64,000 bases of DNA from Incumbomyces delicatus (taxonomy: Eukaryota; Ascomycota; Eurotiomycetes; Chaetothyriales; Trichomeriaceae): contig JACJVS010000007.1 of NCBI GenBank assembly GCA_017655985.1, positions 1,302,001 through 1,366,000 on the forward strand, in the 5' to 3' direction. Within the stretch, counting starts at the first letter, position 1. Each line of letters begins with the position of its first letter. The translations under genes and the position numbers were made by a program. Positions 11,149 to 22,057 of the stretch are shown one piece after another. Below the pieces are notes generated by a model. That model saw nothing but the letters and a program-made list of their open reading frames with translations, was not told the DNA's origin and ran no database searches.

Positions 11149-13806
11149 TCAGCCTTGACTGTTGGCCGGACTGCCACCGGACCCTGGTCGTGCTTGCCCA
11201 ATCACTCCAAACGGAGCCGACGGAGGCGTCGCTTTCAAGCCGGTGCCACGTCCATCGGTGTAGCCATGTGAGCCCGCCAACGGCGACGGCGTTCGCTCTT
11301 GTTTGTTTTCAAATGCCCGCAAGAGGGAGTCCATGCCCGTCGGGGTCGGTCCAAACGTCGCCCAGCTGGGGGTCGACGGAAAGCTCATTTGAGGGGACGG
11401 CCTGTTTTGAATCTCCCGCTGCTGCTGCGCAATCTGTTCCTGAAACACCACACTCGACCTGATCGGCGGTGACGTAAATGAGGGTGATCGTTTGTGAGCC
11501 CCATCCAATCGTGGTGACAGCTGTGCTTGCTCGCTCGCCGTCGGCGCAAAGGCCGTATTATACACACTTTGCAGCGACGGCTGGATGTGCTTCTGCATCG
11601 AATCGGGAGACCTCTGGATCACGGGACTGTCTCCGGATGAGCGCATTTGCATGCGACGCACAAGATCCATGGCCGTCAGATTGCCATTCGTCGGGGCAGC
11701 CGGTGTTCCGATCGCGATGCTGGAGCTGTTCAGGGTGGAGGGCAGCTCCGCAGCAGCAGTGTGCACACCGTCGCGGCCACCGCCATTTGGAGCGGTGCGG
11801 AATTCATCGGCTGTCTCTTTCACGGGTTCGGCATCCGACATCTCGATGTCGGGCGTGGCGATCGCTGGGACAGCCATACTCGTGGAAAGGGGTCGGCTTG
11901 GGGGTTCGGAGATGCCATTCAGAGACGAGGCATTAGCCTGGTGTCTAGCCTTCCAGGCCTGTTTTGGAGGTGACGGCGGCGGCTTGGGTAGCTGGGCTTC
12001 CGGGATCTCTTCTTCCACAAATTGGCCATTTTCTAGTCGTAGTGGGACGACGCTCAAGTCCAAGTCGTCCTATCAAGATTAGTGAGACTTTCCTGAAACA
12101 CGAGAGATGCTTACCTGGTGTTTGACAAGCCTAAGCGCATCAACGACAAGGTCAGTCGCACGAAGATGTGTCTCGGCAAGTACCTCGGTCATATCTTTGG
12201 CTTGTCCATCATCCAAGCGGACTGGTTTCAGAGTGGTCTTGTCGACCTGGTAATATCGCCATTCCGTGACCTTGGCAGAAAATGGAGAAAAGGACAGGGT
12301 CTTCTCGTCTTCGTCGAGTAGGTAGGAGACCTGCGAAGGGGCAAAGACATCGACGTGGCTCCTGAGTAGATTGAGAGTTTGTGCGTAGGTCTTGGAGACC
12401 TGCTCGAGCACCTTGCGGCTTGATTTGAATTTGGTTTCCACAAGCTCGCGCATGTGACTAAGGAACCAGCTGCTATATTGGCGCAGCGGAGGAAGCACTC
12501 GTCGGACAACGGGAGACAGGCCAGATAGGTCAGACAGGTCCTGCCCAGCAGCCGGCGGGTCCCCCAGCTCCCGAGCGAGCACTTTCAAAAGTGACTGAAA
12601 GGTCATCAAGTTGAAGCGCTGCAGCAAAAAATAGCTCTGACAGTTGCGCTCGGTTTCTCGAGCCAGCTTGGCTTCGGAGAGCTTCTTCATCAGCACTTTC
12701 TTGGTCATGCCGTCGCGTGCCAAAGATTCGGCAGCAATGTTGACCAAACAGGCTCTGTGAAGGAAGTGGTCGAAAATGCCGTGCTTGGTATCCTGGAAGC
12801 ACAAAGCAACCATGCCCAGGATGTCTTGTGCTTTCTGCTGAAATGCGACAAAGTCATAAGGCCGGACGTAGCAGTGGGCGTGGAAGGCCAGGAAGCGTTT
12901 CTCCAAAGCGTTGACAATGTCGTCGTCTGATCGGTCCACGAGCCCGTACGAATCCTCGTTGCGCAGAGTCATCAATTTCTCAAACTCGAGCTTGATGTTG
13001 TCGGCAGCAGTGGGGAAAGGTCTCGGGACGGTGGCAGCTCGATGCAGGTAATAGACAGCGCCAAGATGATCGTCATGGTTGCGTGCAATGACGGCAAGCT
13101 GGTTGTAGCAGGTCCCTTCTGCAGGGTCCATAGTAAGAGCAAGGTGATAGTAGCCCTTGGCGGGTCCCCAGTTCCGCTCCTTCAGCTGTAACTCGGTTTC
13201 TCGCCAGCGCGAGAGATCGCCCAAGCGAATGACACATAGCTTGCACGACTTCTCCAACGTCTTCTGCTGCTGCTCCGTGGCAGGTTTCTGCACCTGAGCA
13301 GCCAAGCCGACCTGGCCCAACTTTTGAGCAGCATCGAAGACTTTCGGAATATGAGTAAAATTGGCCACGAGCCTGCCGATGTAGGCTCGATAGAAGCGTT
13401 GGCTGGATCGGATGAAATCAACGTAGAGCTTCTCAGCCTTTCGCCTCTCGACGTGCTTTTTCTTGCCCTCGCCTTCACGGAAAGTCTTGAGCCAAACCTT
13501 GAACTTTCCATTCACCTCGACGTGCGAATTCCACAATCTGTTCTCGGGTTCTTCGGCCAATCGATCGGTGGTCAGCAAGAGCAAAGCCAGATTGCCACAC
13601 CGAACTCTAAGTTTTTCGAGCAGTGGTTCAAAGGCTGCATAGTCAGGCTCTTTCTGCTTCAAAGCATTTTGTAATTTTCGAGTAGCCGAAGTTACGGCTC
13701 TGCAGGCAGGTCGTTAGCATGGCACGAGGCGCACAGAAAGGCTGAGAGACGTGAGCGAGGCAGCGACAGCGACTTACTTCGACGCCTCCTCGGCGTGCGT
13801 TTCCAT
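11149..13806 (-). CDS. Est1/SMG7-like TPR protein (NMD or telomerase-associated)
   Basis: Three exons (13806-13778, 13699-12115, 12069-11149) give about 844 aa. The start was chosen at an ATG at 13806 whose short exon splices in phase to the long one. The 45-nt second intron (12114-12070) also keeps phase. Residues from about 60 to 520 match the Est1/SMG5-7 layout: a 14-3-3-like helical N-terminal part, then TPR-like repeats with GPAKGYYHLALTMDPAEGT and YNQLAVIARNHDDHLGAVYY, then the EST1 DNA/RNA-binding-domain type region (AVYYLHRAATVPRPFPTA). The last 300 residues are disordered and Ser/Pro-rich. In this family such proteins recruit mRNA-decay factors to Upf1 or assist telomerase. The sequence does not say which applies here. 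Confidence 0.85.
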
Positions 13807-14322
13807 AATAATAAGAGGTATGGGTAAGTGGTCATTACGACCAGCGACGGGTGTTAAGACGAATGTTTTGCAGCGGACCACAATAGCTTTCCAGTGCCTG
13901 CCATTGACAGAGACAGGGTTGGGTGCAGGTCTGCAAGTTTCCCAGCAGACGTCTGCGCCTTGGAAGTGTGACGATCCTCCAACAGCGGTTCAGGCGAGTG
14001 GTGGGAGTGGTGGGAGTGGTAGTAATAGTGTGAGGACCTGATCGTCAGCGTCAGAGCATCAAACTCGAACAGCCGGCCAATCGTACTTATGTACAGGCAG
14101 GCCTAGGCGCCGACGCCGGGCATGACCGGGAGAGGCCTAAGCCTTGCATTGCAGCCTGAGCACCCTGAGCCCCCACAACTGTCAGCCTTAGGTTAGCATG
14201 AGGTCTCGGATCTTTGCAAGGCTATGCAATGCCGCACTGGCAGTCACGACTAGCAATTTGGAAACTTTCGATTGCGGCTTGACTCCTCCATCGACACTGG
14301 GCCACTTCAAGCAAACTACACG
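13807..14322. promoter_or_regulatory. Divergent promoter region, Est1-like / uL5m
   Basis: About 500 bp between divergent starts. A short GTGGGAGTGGTGGGAGT direct repeat lies near 14000-14016. No other element was recognised. Confidence 0.35.
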
Positions 14323-15449
14323 ATGAAGGCGGCCTCTTTACGACCGGCGCGTCTCTTCAGAGACTCCACGGTATGCAATTCTTGCAGAAAGGAGCTTCGA
14401 AGAGCTGCATCGACGCAGACGAGCGCAGATGCTGGACCCGCTGGACAAGATCTCGAGTCCAGCTCCTTCGACTTCCCACCTCCAAGCCAGCAGGATGCAA
14501 GCCGTTTCGATCCTTTGAAACCGTCGCGGGAACGGAAATGGCCTCTGCCGTCGAGCAGGTAAGATAAGACACGGCCCAAACCAATTCAAATCACTACCTG
14601 GCAAGCGATCAATGGCTAATCTGCGCCTCCGACAGATATCAATATCGATCTCCTCGCTACGATCGTGGACCCCTGACGCCGCATAGACCGCCTCCGCCGA
14701 CAGATCCATCATCTCGGCAGTATATCCCAGGCCCGTTTTCTACCTCTCGCCTTGAAAGCACCTACCACAACACAATTGCCTCAGACTTTATGACCATGAC
14801 CTATCAGCATCGCCCACCCGGCTTCCGACCGGTCGAGAAGGGTCCTAGATTGAGGCCATGGATTGGAGACAACCCCTACTTTGCAAACAGACAGCTAAGA
14901 GGACCAAGGGGCGGCGATGTACTGCGTCTGTTACGAAAGCCGATCACGTTCCGAAACGTTCCCATGATTGAAAGAATTACCGTTCATACCTACTGCAAAG
15001 ACGTGATCAAGCAGGGCTCGAGTGTTCTGCATGTGGCGGGCATGGCCCTGCAGGAAATGACTGGCCAGCGCGTCATCACACACAAATCCAAGCACCCCGA
15101 GGCCGGTTTTGGCCTCACCAGAGGGAAGCCTATTGCTGCTACCGTCAACCTCAAGGGAGAAGACATGTACCACTTCATGGACAAGCTGGTCAATGTCGTC
15201 ATGCCCCGGATCAAGGACTGGAGAGGTATAAGAGCGACCACTGGCGACAATAGCGGAAATCTCACCTTCGGCTTTGAACCCGACGTGGTCAGCACCTTTC
15301 CCGAAATTGAGAACAACTACGACGCCTATCCGCCGAAGATGATTCCAGGTCTTCATATTACCATTCACACCACTGCCAAAGCCGACAAAGATGCACGCTT
15401 GCTGTTGGAAGCCTTTGGAGTGCCATTTTATGGCAAGATTGTCGATTAA
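14323..15449 (+). CDS. MRPL7: Mitochondrial large-subunit ribosomal protein uL5m
   Basis: Component of the mitochondrial large ribosomal subunit, placed at the central protuberance. Two exons (14323-14558, 14636-15449) give 349 aa. The intron of 77 nt joins SSR to YQYRSPRYD in phase. The N-terminus is rich in Arg, Ala and Ser with few acidic residues (MKAASLRPARLFRDS), as expected for a mitochondrial presequence. The L5 core follows from about residue 190, with IERITVHTYCKDVIKQG and TGQRVITHKSKHPEAGF. The C-terminal L5 half contains DWRGIRATTGDNSGNLTFGF and ends PGLHITIHTT. The long N-terminal extension is usual for fungal mitochondrial L5. Confidence 0.92.
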
Positions 15450-16388
15450 GCGCTTGTTATCTCAACGGGAAGCCTTTACGACGACACATGAATGTGTGAT
15501 TTGACCCGCCCTACAGCATCCGAGCGGACACTTCCTTCCGCAGGGGAATGTCACTGCCAGCAATACGGCAACCAAAGCAAGCCTCAAGCTTACCATCTAT
15601 GGTTCGCGGGTGACGCAGTCATTCATAAGGCGTTGCTCGGACGCCAGCACCACTTGCAACTGTAGCTCCGTCGTGCATGGGAAGGTTCAAACAACTTGAA
15701 AGCTACAAGACCGACTTCTATGGCCGACGGATTTTTCTTGTAGACTGAAGGAACCGGCCACCAACTACCAACCAGTTTGGAACTCATGCTCTGCTGACCT
15801 CCTTGTTACATCGGTGTCTCCCTGTTAAGATAGCAACACGCCAAGCAGACCAAGAATGCAGTTCAAGGCTGATGCCCATGGTCAAACAACGGATGCCTGA
15901 ACATCTGGTCGAGGCTGGGACTTTGTGTTCGATCAACGATGCCATTGGTGTCAAGAAGACCCAAGACGAAAAGCGCTGTCAGCCGCTCTTGCCCGCTCGG
16001 TCGTCGTGCGCTAAAAATAGTGGGTGGGATGCCGGACGCCAAACCCAGTCACCATGTCCAAAGGACCAAAACAACCTGTAGATCAAAATGCAAAGATTTG
16101 TACAAACATGCTAGATAACGGTCCGTCATAGAATGCGTGTCTAGATGCACTGTCTACCAAACATTTGAACATAGACCTGCCTTCACAGCCATCCACTTCG
16201 CGTGTTCACAAGCGTTCTGCAAAATAACAACTTCATCATCCAAAAAGCATTTCTGAGCCTCGTGGAATAAGCAATCAAATATACGCATTCCAAATAGTCC
16301 GCGGGGCAATAGACTTATAAAAAAGGAGCGATTCTCAGTTAAAACACGTTTCCCCGTCCGTACGCGGATTCACAAAACGACTCCCACC
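15450..16388. other. Intergenic region
   Basis: About 940 bp between two plus-strand genes. No supported gene, RNA or repeat was seen. The last 100 bp are A-rich (TATAAAAAAGG near 16315) and may carry the TATA element of the downstream hydrolase gene. Confidence 0.45.
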
Positions 16389-17258
16389 ATGACAACACCG
16401 CTCAGCCCAGCCCCAACCAAACACCAGCTCCTCGGCACCTCGTCCAAGCCAGGCCAGGCCTCCCCCTCCATCTCCCGCGCCACCACCCCCGTCGGCGGGC
16501 AATCCTCGCGGCCGACCCACGACGCCGCCGGCAACCTCCTACCAGCCATCCTGTGCCTCCACGGCGGCGGCTCCAACAGCACCGTGTTCAAGATCCAATG
16601 CCGACGCCTGATCTGGGCGCTGCAGTCCCAATTCCGGTTCGTGTTCGCGCAAGCCAGCCTCGAAGGCACGCCGGGCTTCGGCATGCTGCCAGTCTTCGCG
16701 AGCTGCGCACCCTTCTACCGCTGGGTCGAGCGGCGCTTCACGCTCGGCGAGGCCGAGACCGAGCAAACGCCCGCCGACGAGGTGGCGCGGCTCGACGAGA
16801 CCCTCCTCCGCACCATTGACGAGAACGGCGGCATCGGCTCGTTCGTCGGCGTCATGGGTTTCTCGCAGGGTGCGCGCCTGGTCCCCGGCCTGCTGCTGCG
16901 GCAGCTGGTCGAGCAGCGCGACCGTCTGGGCGGGAGCATGTGGAAGCTGAAGTTCGGCGTCATGGTCGGCGGGCCGTTTCCGCCAATCTCCCTCCATCAG
17001 AATCTCACGGTGGAGGACTACGAGCTGTTGAAGACCGTGCCGACCGTGCATGCGTGGGGCCGCGACGATCATGTCAAGGACGGCTGTGAGGCCCTGAGGA
17101 AGGCCTGCGAGGGCGATGAGTGCTTTCACATGGATTTCGAGGGCGGCCATCACATGCCCCTGACCGATGGCGAGGCCAGGGACTTGTGTGATTTGATCTT
17201 GGCCGCTTGGTATGCGGGCGGTGGGCAGTATGGTCTGAGTACGGCTGAGAAGTATTGA
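16389..17258 (+). CDS. FSH1-family serine hydrolase
   Basis: A single-exon alpha/beta-hydrolase of 289 aa starting at the ATG at 16389. The FSH1 (DUF341) fold is shown by AILCLHGGGSNSTVFKIQ near the N-terminus, the nucleophile elbow GFSQGA with Ser near residue 159, VHAWGRDDHVKDG with the likely acid Asp, and the histidine in EGGHHMPLT near residue 254. Relatives include yeast Fsh1 and thioesterases attached to polyketide clusters (LovG type). No secondary-metabolism genes surround it, so a housekeeping esterase or thioesterase is the safer reading. The Pro/Ser-rich first 45 residues are probably disordered. GC content is high compared with the flanking spacer. Confidence 0.87.
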   Translation: MTTPLSPAPTKHQLLGTSSKPGQASPSISRATTPVGGQSSRPTHDAAGNLLPAILCLHGGGSNSTVFKIQCRRLIWALQSQFRFVFAQASLEGTPGFGMLPVFASCAPFYRWVERRFTLGEAETEQTPADEVARLDETLLRTIDENGGIGSFVGVMGFSQGARLVPGLLLRQLVEQRDRLGGSMWKLKFGVMVGGPFPPISLHQNLTVEDYELLKTVPTVHAWGRDDHVKDGCEALRKACEGDECFHMDFEGGHHMPLTDGEARDLCDLILAAWYAGGGQYGLSTAEKY

Positions 17259-17565
17259 AATGATTGATCCATCCTACCAGGGGCGGGGGAATACTGTAGC
17301 AAGGACTATGTAGTGCTTCACTTTGCATGACACTACCACGCTCAGAGTCGCATTTGCGGCTTGAAGAAGAAAGATAGATTTTTTCTTATCGGCGAGAGTC
17401 AGGGCTGAGCGCTCTCGCAGCAAGCAATATCAGCTTTCCATAATTTGTGTGCAGATCACATCTCATGCTATTTGTACAATATGCCCTTGCCCTATCTCAT
17501 GATCGTCATTCATCATACATCCAATGGCAGAGCATTGTGGAATTGTGCAAGAGCTGGAGGAAGCT
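17259..17565. other. Convergent spacer, hydrolase / Ku70
   Basis: About 300 bp between two 3' ends. Only AT-rich 3'-UTR-like sequence was seen. Confidence 0.4.
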
Positions 17566-19617
17566 TCACTTGTGCTCAAACCAGCCCTCGATTCGGTCCA
17601 CCAAATCCGCCTTTTTGGCACCTGATATTGCTATATTCTTCGAGCTCGCAAAGTGCTTCAGTTGCGCCACAGTCAACTTCGACAGCTGACCTTTCTCAAA
17701 CGCCCTACGCATCTCCTCGTCGGTGGGGCCCTCACTGTCTTCCGTCTTGACTCGCTTGCTGTCGCCACCAGCATTGCTTGCTTTCGCAGCCCGACCCGTC
17801 GGCCTCTTGTCGCCAACGTTTGCAGCAGCCGGATGCTCGGCCATATGCTCTTTGTACACTTTTTGCAGCTCGTTTCCCCATTCAATCGCCATTTCGCCGA
17901 TCCTCTTGTCAATCTGCCGGTATTTAGGACGAGTCTTATCCTCCGGATGATCTGGCAGTTCCTCGTCCAGGGCTATGGCCTGCAGTATTCGGTAATGCCA
18001 TTGTAGGCTCGGGTTGGGATATCGATTCGGGTCAAACGTGCCCTTGGGCAGATTCAGCTGTTCGATAATAGGCCTCATTTTGTCAACCAACCCATCAGGA
18101 GCTCGAAGAGGCGTGTCGTGCATCGACGGTGGGTTTTGTCGCAGGTCATCGGCAAAAGGGAGAGGAATGACGTGCAGGCCTTGAGGGCAGCCTGTAGCGG
18201 ATACAGCTGCTTGATTTGCTTTGTCGTCGACATTGGGTGCTGTCAAAGTCGGAATAATCGCAGCAAGCACAGGCGGCGCATTGCGTCGTGGAAGAAACCA
18301 GCTCAGCGCCATGACTTTCTTCTGGACCATGTTTTGGTACAGAGCACTAAAGACACGCGTGCTGCCAACAAAGTCCTCTTCAAACGGATAGAGAAAGGTT
18401 GAGGTCTTGAAATTAGCCCATATGGGGAGTGCTTCCATTGGTTTGAAACCAATTATTCTCACGACTGGCGTGCCAAAGTCCCTGATTTTAGCCATTTCTT
18501 CGTGCGAAAACGGAATCTGTTCGCCACCAAAGGTGTAGGCTTTCTTGATTTCAACCTTTTCGACGTTGCGAGATCCCCCTTCAAAGTCGTCTGCATACCT
18601 TGTCGTTTGGCCCTTTACTATCTGTGGTTTCTCTCCGCCGATGTAGATGTATGTGCTTCTAACTGGTTTCTGGTGTTTGTACAGCAAGAAGCCTTTCACT
18701 CCTATTCGCAAACCTGGCGCTATCTCAAGATGCGCAGCAGAGAAGAGGGCACGCTTCGGGGTGGCTCGCGAAGAAATCGTAGACAAGAGGGATTGTAGCA
18801 AGGTGATACCGTCAGCCGTTCCTGTCTTCAGCTGCGTCATATCTATGTCTTTGAGGGAAGATGGGTTGTACATGATGGCATCTGAGTCTGATGGACTTGA
18901 CTTGTACACAATATCGTCCCAAAAGAGTATGGCGTCAAAGGTATGTTGATGGGACGAGATGGGGAACAGTTCGATTACAACTCCAAGATCGTACAAGTCC
19001 TTCGCTCGGACTGTGGCCTGTGATCGATAAGCCTTGTTGTCCGCGTGGGGATTGTCGTTATCCGTGACGATGAACAATCTTCTTGACGTGAAATTCGCGG
19101 CCTTTTGCTGGAATATCTGATTGGCACAGAACAGGACGGTGTGCATAGATACTGGTTCGGTGGAGACTTGAAAGATGTCATCGGCTTCGTCGCTGCTCTC
19201 ATCCTCAATCAGCGACTTGAGCGCCTTCACATCCTCGGCCTGTGGTATGTCGAGATCCGTCAGCAGATAACAGTGGGGAAAGGACCAGCCTCCACGGCTT
19301 GTCTCATCTTCACCATAGAATTTCGATGACTCCGTGCCGTAGAGCAAAACTCCCATTAGATCTTTCGGAGCTGAAATGATGCGCTGCTGCATAAGATGGT
19401 AAGCACATTTCAGGGCCGCTTCTAATGGAGAGCTTCTGTCGGCCTTCTTGGCGTCGACTTTTGGCCTTTTAAGCATGGATTCGCTGACTTCGATGGCGAA
19501 TAAGACTGCATCTCGCACTTGCTTGTAGCCAGACTCGTCGACTTCCTCTTCCTCCTCCTCCTCGTTGTCATCTCGAGAAGGATCGCCATCCTTTGCACGA
19601 TACGGCAAGTCAGGCAT
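17566..19617 (-). CDS. KU70: ATP-dependent DNA helicase II subunit 1 (Ku70)
   Basis: Ku70 pairs with Ku80 to ring broken DNA ends for non-homologous end joining and also protects telomeres. Nuclear. One exon, ATG at 19617, 683 aa. An acidic N-terminal run (DDNEEEEEEEVDESG) precedes the von Willebrand A-like domain that begins DAVLFAIEVSESML. The Ku beta-barrel core spans roughly residues 255-480 (RIGVKGFLLYKHQKP, RIIGFKPMEALP). The C-terminal arm contains FDPNRYPNPSLQWHYRILQ. A SAP DNA-binding domain closes the protein (LSKLTVAQLKHFASSKNI). Order and length are those of other filamentous-fungal Ku70 proteins. It is divergent from the ferrochelatase gene. Confidence 0.96.
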   Translation of the reverse strand: MPDLPYRAKDGDPSRDDNEEEEEEEVDESGYKQVRDAVLFAIEVSESMLKRPKVDAKKADRSSPLEAALKCAYHLMQQRIISAPKDLMGVLLYGTESSKFYGEDETSRGGWSFPHCYLLTDLDIPQAEDVKALKSLIEDESSDEADDIFQVSTEPVSMHTVLFCANQIFQQKAANFTSRRLFIVTDNDNPHADNKAYRSQATVRAKDLYDLGVVIELFPISSHQHTFDAILFWDDIVYKSSPSDSDAIMYNPSSLKDIDMTQLKTGTADGITLLQSLLSTISSRATPKRALFSAAHLEIAPGLRIGVKGFLLYKHQKPVRSTYIYIGGEKPQIVKGQTTRYADDFEGGSRNVEKVEIKKAYTFGGEQIPFSHEEMAKIRDFGTPVVRIIGFKPMEALPIWANFKTSTFLYPFEEDFVGSTRVFSALYQNMVQKKVMALSWFLPRRNAPPVLAAIIPTLTAPNVDDKANQAAVSATGCPQGLHVIPLPFADDLRQNPPSMHDTPLRAPDGLVDKMRPIIEQLNLPKGTFDPNRYPNPSLQWHYRILQAIALDEELPDHPEDKTRPKYRQIDKRIGEMAIEWGNELQKVYKEHMAEHPAAANVGDKRPTGRAAKASNAGGDSKRVKTEDSEGPTDEEMRRAFEKGQLSKLTVAQLKHFASSKNIAISGAKKADLVDRIEGWFEHK

Positions 19618-20044
19618 TTTCTCACGTTACGGACTCAACAGGCGAAAGAAAGCCTGGGTCGGGGCAGGAGCAAGATGAACATCAATCTAGCAACTCTAGG
19701 CACTTAACGCGTGCTTTGCAGGCCGAAGTTGTCCTTACGCGCCTGGAGACGCGAAATCAGGTGAGCGTGCAGAGCCAGATACGGAAAGAGAGGAGGGCAC
19801 TTAGTCATTAGTCCGGGGGTCATTATTTGACGGGGATGCCATTGGCCAGTTAAAAATCCAAAGTGTCATGTAAGTTGAGCCTCGATCTGCGCTCTATAAA
19901 TTGCACGCCCTATCCATTAAGGACAATGCTGCCATTGATGTGTAGCGCTCGGCACCTGTCCATTTAGAGTTTCGATATATTCAGGTGTTTCTACTCAACT
20001 CTGTAAATTATCCTTTCTCACACCTTTCCAACCCTTCTTCCACC
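19618..20044. promoter_or_regulatory. Divergent promoter region, Ku70 / ferrochelatase
   Basis: About 430 bp. A TATAAATTG element near 19897-19905 is oriented toward the ferrochelatase gene and lies about 145 bp before its ATG. A CT-rich leader precedes the ATG (CACACCTTTCC...CTTCTTCCACC). Confidence 0.45.
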
Positions 20045-21331
20045 ATGGCAAACCGACCTTGCGCGATGGCGAAACGTGCTCTGCAGCTCACAGCTCCTCG
20101 GCCTGCGTCGAAACAATGTAGGAAAGGTTCTTCCCCAAGAGCTTGGATGGCGACAGTGGCGCCTCCAGTCACACAGAATTCAGTTGGGAAAAAAGGCCCC
20201 ACGGCCATGGTTTTCATGAACATGGGAGGCCCATCAACGACGGACGAGGTCGGTGACTTTCTCAGCAGACTCTTCTCTGACGGCGACCTGATACCGTTGG
20301 GAAGGCTACAAAATTACTTAGGCCCTTTGATCTCACGGAGACGAACGCCAAAAATACAAAAGCAATATGCAGACATTGGAGGTGGCTCGCCCATCAGGAA
20401 ATGGTCCGAATACCAGTGCAAAGAAATGTGCAAGATCCTTGACCAGATATCGCCCGAGACGGCGCCTCACCATCCTTACGTTGCGTTTCGTTATGCGAAC
20501 CCATTGACAGAACACGTGTACGAGGAGATGTTTAAAGACGGATTCGGACAGGGAAGAGGCGGAAGGGCCGTCGCTTTTACACAATATCCACAGTATTCGT
20601 GCTCCACCACAGGGAGTTCATTAAACGAACTATGGAAATGGAGGAATCGATTAGAGGGTCCGCGAGCGTCTGGTGAGATGCACCCGCCGGGAGCAATCAC
20701 ATGGAGCGTCATCGACCGGTGGCCAACACACCCGGGCTTGGTGGAAGCATTTGCAACGAACATCGAAGCACAGCTCAAGACATACCCCGAGGAGAGGCGC
20801 AAAGACGTGGTCTTGCTCTTCTCTGCCCACAGCCTGCCTATGAGTGTGGTCAATCGAGGTGACCCATACCCTGCCGAGGTGGCAGCGACGGTGCATGCTG
20901 TCATGGCCCGACTTGGCTTCTCTAATCCGTATCGATTATGCTGGCAGTCACAAGTTGGACCGTCGGCATGGCTGGGTGCACAGACCAGCGACACAGTACG
21001 CGAATATGTGGCACGGGGCCAGACAGATATTGTGTTAATCCCGATTGCTTTTACCAGCGATCACATCGAAACACTGTATGAGATTGACTTGGAAGTCATG
21101 CACGAGGATGCCAAAGGAAATCCCGGGGTGAAGCGAGCCGAAAGCTTGAACGGCAATCCGATCTTCATCCGGGCCCTAGCCGACATTGCCAAAACTCATC
21201 TTGACAGTGGTGAGCGTTGTTCGCGGCAAATGGGTTTACGATGCCAAGGATGCAAGAGCGAACGATGTTTGGAGCAGAAGAAATTCTTTGCCGGCGGACA
21301 AGCCTTGACAAGCAGCACGTTCGTCATGTAA
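20045..21331 (+). CDS. HEM15: Ferrochelatase, mitochondrial
   Basis: Inserts ferrous iron into protoporphyrin IX, the last step of heme synthesis, at the matrix face of the inner mitochondrial membrane. One exon. The ATG at 20045 gives 428 aa; an upstream in-frame GTG at 19985 is ignored. The first 45 residues are basic and Ser/Ala-rich, as for a presequence. Core motifs are TAMVFMNMGGPSTTDEV, GGGSPIRKWSEYQ, the catalytic-site FSAHSLPM and FTSDHIETLYEID. The C-terminus carries CQGCKSERC (Cys 400, 403, 408) after Cys 392. The C-x2-C-x4-C spacing is that of the [2Fe-2S] ligands in animal ferrochelatases, so this enzyme probably holds a cluster. Confidence 0.96.
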   Translation: MANRPCAMAKRALQLTAPRPASKQCRKGSSPRAWMATVAPPVTQNSVGKKGPTAMVFMNMGGPSTTDEVGDFLSRLFSDGDLIPLGRLQNYLGPLISRRRTPKIQKQYADIGGGSPIRKWSEYQCKEMCKILDQISPETAPHHPYVAFRYANPLTEHVYEEMFKDGFGQGRGGRAVAFTQYPQYSCSTTGSSLNELWKWRNRLEGPRASGEMHPPGAITWSVIDRWPTHPGLVEAFATNIEAQLKTYPEERRKDVVLLFSAHSLPMSVVNRGDPYPAEVAATVHAVMARLGFSNPYRLCWQSQVGPSAWLGAQTSDTVREYVARGQTDIVLIPIAFTSDHIETLYEIDLEVMHEDAKGNPGVKRAESLNGNPIFIRALADIAKTHLDSGERCSRQMGLRCQGCKSERCLEQKKFFAGGQALTSSTFVM

Positions 21332-22057
21332 TGCGACATCGGCAAATTCGTTCGATGCAGCACATTACCTGTGTACAACATTTAAAGCTTTGGTTGCTGC
21401 ACTACTGTATATACTCTGAATGTGACGAGGCCAGCATGAGCGGTAATTACCAGCCGTCCATACGAGCGTCCTTTCTACTTCGTACTTGACGCGTATCTCC
21501 GGTGGTCGTACACGTCGTACAACAAACGTAGATGGACGCCGGTGCTTATCAATCCACAGAGGGAAAACAATCCTACTGCCTGGTTTTCTGAAACTCTGAA
21601 CAGAGCGCGAACGCGCTAGCCGACAGGCTTAGGCAAAGGGAGACCGTGGGAGGCTCAAAGACACGCAGGTCACGGGGGTCCCTAGGCCACTAAATGCTTG
21701 CCGAACCGATGATAGTGGGTCGTCTCGCTAAGAAGGACACTGCAGCACAGGGTTTGATAGCCCCACGGAGCCCCTAAGCCTCGGGAGCAGATTTGCCCGT
21801 CCATTATTAGAGTAGCCATCCGGTGTCCGGACGAGAGTTGTAGACGTCAATGACATTTGTTGATATCTCTTCACGCTGAGCACCTGCCACTTTCATTCCT
21901 TACCATCTCTCGATCATATATTTAATTATTTAGTAGCCGACCCAGACGTTGGCGGTGGCGTGGTCACCTTCGAGGAAATTCAAGTTGACAACGCTGGTCT
22001 CAGGGTCAAGATCGGTCATCCGACTCCCATCCCCGGACACCCATTTTGACGCGCGAG
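21332..22057. other. Intergenic region
   Basis: About 725 bp holding the ferrochelatase 3' end and the promoter of the MFS gene. No supported gene or repeat. A TATTTAATTATTTAG stretch near 21918 could serve as the core promoter AT element. Confidence 0.4.
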
